Below, piece after piece: positions 61,091 to 64,000 of a DNA stretch of 64,000 nucleotides. The position numbers and the translations under genes are program-made. Under the pieces are notes generated by a model, which searched no databases, was not told the origin of the DNA, and saw only the letters and a program-made list of their open reading frames with translations. Each line of letters opens with the position of its first letter. The first letter of the stretch is position 1. The stretch is from Casuarius casuarius. Taxonomy: Eukaryota > Chordata > Aves > Casuariiformes > Casuariidae. The stretch is from contig PTFA01000271.1 of NCBI GenBank assembly GCA_003342895.1, positions 124,409-188,408 on the forward strand, given 5' to 3'.

Positions 61091-62594
61091 AACCCCCCTC
61101 CTGCCTCTGGGCCCCCATCTTTAGAGATCCACCAACAGCTTCTTGCAGGACTGTCTGATCTGAGGTATCAGCAAACTTCTGCTGTGTAGTCGCACTTCCC
61201 TTGTAGATGGTATCTATATCTAGGATGCAGAGAAGGAAGTGTTGATTTGCACTGTTAAATGTGAGGGACAGAAGAGGAGGAATAGGGCTGTGCTAGAAGA
61301 TAGAAGCCACTGAGTGCTTTCACAGCATGTGTGGTGTGAGACAGCTGGGTCTTGAAGTGGGGTACCCCAGGGCACCTCATGTGTCCCCTGGACTCCCTGA
61401 AATTATCATGCCATCTGCAAAGCAAATGCTCCTTGCTGCTGTATTCTTGTTCCTGGCTCTGAGAAAATATCCTGACAGAAACCTGTGGCACACAGGAGTC
61501 GAGCTGTGGTTAACAGAATTAACCTCTACAGCATGTTTTCTTACATTCCTTAACCCTGCCAGGTTACTTTCAAGGTGGCTATCTATCAAATATGCTGACC
61601 AGGCCTGTCACTGGACTGTATTCATCCTAAGGCCCCACCAGGAGCTGTGACAAAGCTATCAACACAACCTATTAATCCAGAAATAACTGGTCAGAATTGG
61701 GAATTGATGGGGGACTTCCGGCTGAGGTTTTGCTCCCTTAGTTTCTTGAGACAGTGTTTGAAGAAAAGTCATCTCCCCAGTCCCTCTAAAGGATTAAATC
61801 ATAATACACAATAATGAATATTTAATTTTAAAATGGAATTCCTTTACATAAGGATTTGATTCTTCACTTCATGCTTGATTATAGCCATTGCCTTGCTAAC
61901 ATGGTCCAGGTTCTTGCAGAATGAGATCTTGGCTGATGGAGCGTTTGGGCTCCATTTGAGTGCATGCATCGTAGGCCCAGTAGTCGCATCTTGTGTGAGA
62001 TGCCAAGGGATGAGAGACTCTGTGCCTGTGATGTGCTGTGATAAATACTAGTCTGGCAGGGGTATGTTAGCCAGCCCATGACAGAACAGATGCAACCACT
62101 TCAGGCTTAAACTTTGTGTAGAGAGCTGCCAGAGCCATCCCCAGTGACATGCCGCAGTCCCAGCCTTGGTGCAGTGCTCCTGCTCTAGGGGTCTCAGGGG
62201 ACACACAAAGCAGCTCATGAAAAGTCTGTACTCTGAAAATCCCCAGAGTGCTCTGAATTTCTGTTTTAGCTAGAAAGTCACATTTGAGGGGGGAGGGAAA
62301 TGCCACATTTAAATCAATGTGTGATGGAGAATCTATGACAGCCTTTACTGTTGTGGATTCAGCCTTACTGATAGTTACCACTATTATAACAATAGTGTTG
62401 GTATCAGCCTTAAGTGATATTGTTAATTATCATAAACATGCATTATTTTGGGCCAGCATTTGTCTGGCTTTGTATTGCCTCTTTTTAGACCTTATTTGCT
62501 AGAGGGCAAAGCTCTTTGAAATTTCTGTTCTTTACGTAGGTACTTGCAAACTGTGTGATCAGATTGTCCTATTAACCTTCCTTCTTCATTATGT

Positions 62595-63075
62595 AGAACA
62601 GATGGTACTTCTGGAGCCTTTCTTTAAGCCCAGCTTTGTGGTCCTTTAATCATTCTCTTGGTGGTTCTTTGCAGTTTATCCAGTTTTTCAATATCCTTCT
62701 TGAATTGCAAGCACTGGAACTCATAATTTTGGCTCGTTGTAATTTGTCGGATCATAATACAACACGTTTTTTTGCCTTCCCCCACTCCACTGTGTGGCAA
62801 TACTGAAGTCTATACTGTATTTTTTGAAGCTTATGTAGCTGTGCAGATCTGCACCAGTCCTATCTTATTTAACAATACCACACTATTCCATCTTCAGACT
62901 TAATTAGTAATGATTTTAGGTTCTTGTCCACTCATTTAACTTGGTGTTAACAACTTAGGGCCAAAGACCAGCCTCTGCCAAGTCCTCAGCAGGAACTCAT
63001 TTGTATACCTGTGATGACTGTAGTGACCCTTACATAGCTGATTTTCAATCCATTAATACGTGTCTTTTTTATTCA
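62595..63075 (-). mobile_element. Decayed CR1 LINE, reverse transcriptase C-terminal region
   Basis: Reading the minus strand back from about 62723, one frame gives EFQCLQFKKDIEKLDKLQR and then TTKRMIKG without a stop. It lines up with the CR1 ORF2 segment YCVQFW..QFKKDIEKLERVQRRATKMIKGL. Beyond it the DNA still follows the CR1 pattern (AGAAAGGCTC for ERL) but with a stop, so the copy is dead. The upstream side of the element, to about 63075 on the + strand, is more diverged and its limit is approximate. An A14 run at 63117-63130 lies on the element's 5' side, so it is not its tail. Confidence 0.7.
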
Positions 63076-63116
63076 TTTTAATCAAATCATCATGTAGAGT
63101 GAGGTCAAATTCCATT

Positions 63117-63130
63117 AAAAAAAAAAAAAA
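63117..63130. repeat. Homopolymer A14
   Basis: Fourteen consecutive A in AT-rich intronic sequence. Confidence 0.9.
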
Positions 63131-64000
63131 TTAAATGTCACTGTATTGACAAAAAAGTAAGACTAAAATTATATTAAGTAAAAGTTAAATAGGAAAAGGT
63201 ATAAAATAACAAAGTCAATATTAGATATTGCCTGTTCTGCAGAAGTACCAGTTTATACAGGCTAACTTTTTCATTTTCTTTCTTTGGGGATTGATTGTTT
63301 GGATTTTCTGTTTACCTTTTAAAATATTTGGCACATCAGCAATTTTGTTGCAGCCACTGTGAGTTCCGTGTGCCCAAGTTGTGTATAAAATGGATATCGA
63401 TAATCCAGGATGTTCTTTTAAAACTCTGGTGCAATCATCCAGACCTGCTGAATTTAGGTTCTGCTTAATTAGTTACAGTTTAAGGTTCTGTGTCATTGAT
63501 AGTAGGGTAAGGAGTACAGAGCTGGTATTACGATACAGGCATATACCATCTAGCTACTTTCTGCATGTACAGAAAAGGAGTGTTGAACAACTCTTTTGTT
63601 CATCCTGCTACAATGTGGAAGTGATTGAAATAACAGTGGAATAATCTTTATCTTCAAAAACCAATCTGTACAGTGCTTAACTTTACTAGCTAGATTCATC
63701 CCTGTGCTTTCCTATATTCGTGTATTTATGGTCCTGGCTTTTTGGCTGTTTGTCATCACCTTTCACTTTCTACAGGGTGATATGTGTTTAATCCTGTGCT
63801 TCTAAGTGACTTAGTGTTGGATGCAGCACTTTGGAGTTGGTGCATTGTCATCTGGATGATGGTGTTAATGTTCTGAAGGCGCTTTGGTAACAAGTGTGGG
63901 ACCTCTAGCTTTTCCATGCTGACATCTACTGCAGCAGCACAGCTATTATTCTTGTCCATTCTAGGTAGATGCTTAAGGAACAAGAGTAAAAACTCAAGTT

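Larger units (their letters stand above)
33587..64000 (+). other. FGF12: FGF12 intron 1 (5' part), inferred
   Basis: If the micro-exon at 33574 is correct, the rest of the window is intron. I looked for the next FGF12 exon (a conserved segment with IVTRLFSQQGYFLQ) and for the alternative 1a exon (basic, starting MAAAIASSLIRQKRQ) and recognised neither. All frames in this span are short and motif-free. Recognisable content is listed separately. Between those entries (34.2-39.1, 40.4-47.0, 50-54, 61.1-62.6 and 63.1-64 kb) I see only unique AT-balanced DNA. Confidence 0.6.

Noticed and set aside
62490..62560. GGGCAAAGCTCTTTGAAATT resembling the L2/MIR 'gtaagctctttgggg' tail
   Set aside because: One short word only; the adjacent CR1 fragment is better supported.

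Overview
The window looks like a piece of a bird chromosome. It contains one large, intact vertebrate coding exon, long stretches of unique non-coding DNA, and a small number of very old, decayed CR1-, L2- and MIR-type repeats. No young transposons were seen. Composition is unremarkable except for one CpG island. The order and orientation match the human 3q28-q29 segment, where MB21D2 lies immediately upstream of FGF12 on the same strand. The assignment to birds, rather than another sauropsid, is inferred from this compactness and low repeat load.

Layout: (1) 1-587 is the end of the MB21D2 intron. (2) 588-1852 is the last and main MB21D2 coding exon on the + strand, followed by its 3' UTR to about 2.6 kb. 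(3) About 2.6-33.0 kb is intergenic. It holds candidate conserved non-coding blocks (6.66-7.31 kb, 18.55-18.76 kb, 21.16-21.31 kb), a G-rich block (17.94-18.44 kb), a decayed L2-type LINE (22.48-23.27 kb), a C13A24 tract, and a CR1 3' end (32.17-32.65 kb). (4) About 32.99-33.62 kb is a CpG island interrupted by a 98-base assembly gap. At its right edge is a very short coding segment, ATG plus three codons plus one base, followed directly by a strong splice donor (33574-33586). This is what the first coding exon of FGF12 isoform b should look like. (5) About 33.6-64 kb is then the beginning of the long first intron of FGF12. It holds AT-rich candidate enhancers, a perfect 37-bp tandem duplication, several MIR fragments and two CR1 fragments. 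No later FGF12 exon was recognised in the window.

Apart from MB21D2 exon 2 and the FGF12 micro-exon I see no convincing protein-coding gene. The other open reading frames are short, lack family motifs, and several run through the N gap or through repeats. The window contains no recognisable bacterial-type system, virus, CRISPR or tRNA/rRNA gene. The points most worth checking are the FGF12 promoter and micro-exon, the retained nucleotidyltransferase acidic residues of MB21D2, the translated LINE relics, and the candidate regulatory blocks.
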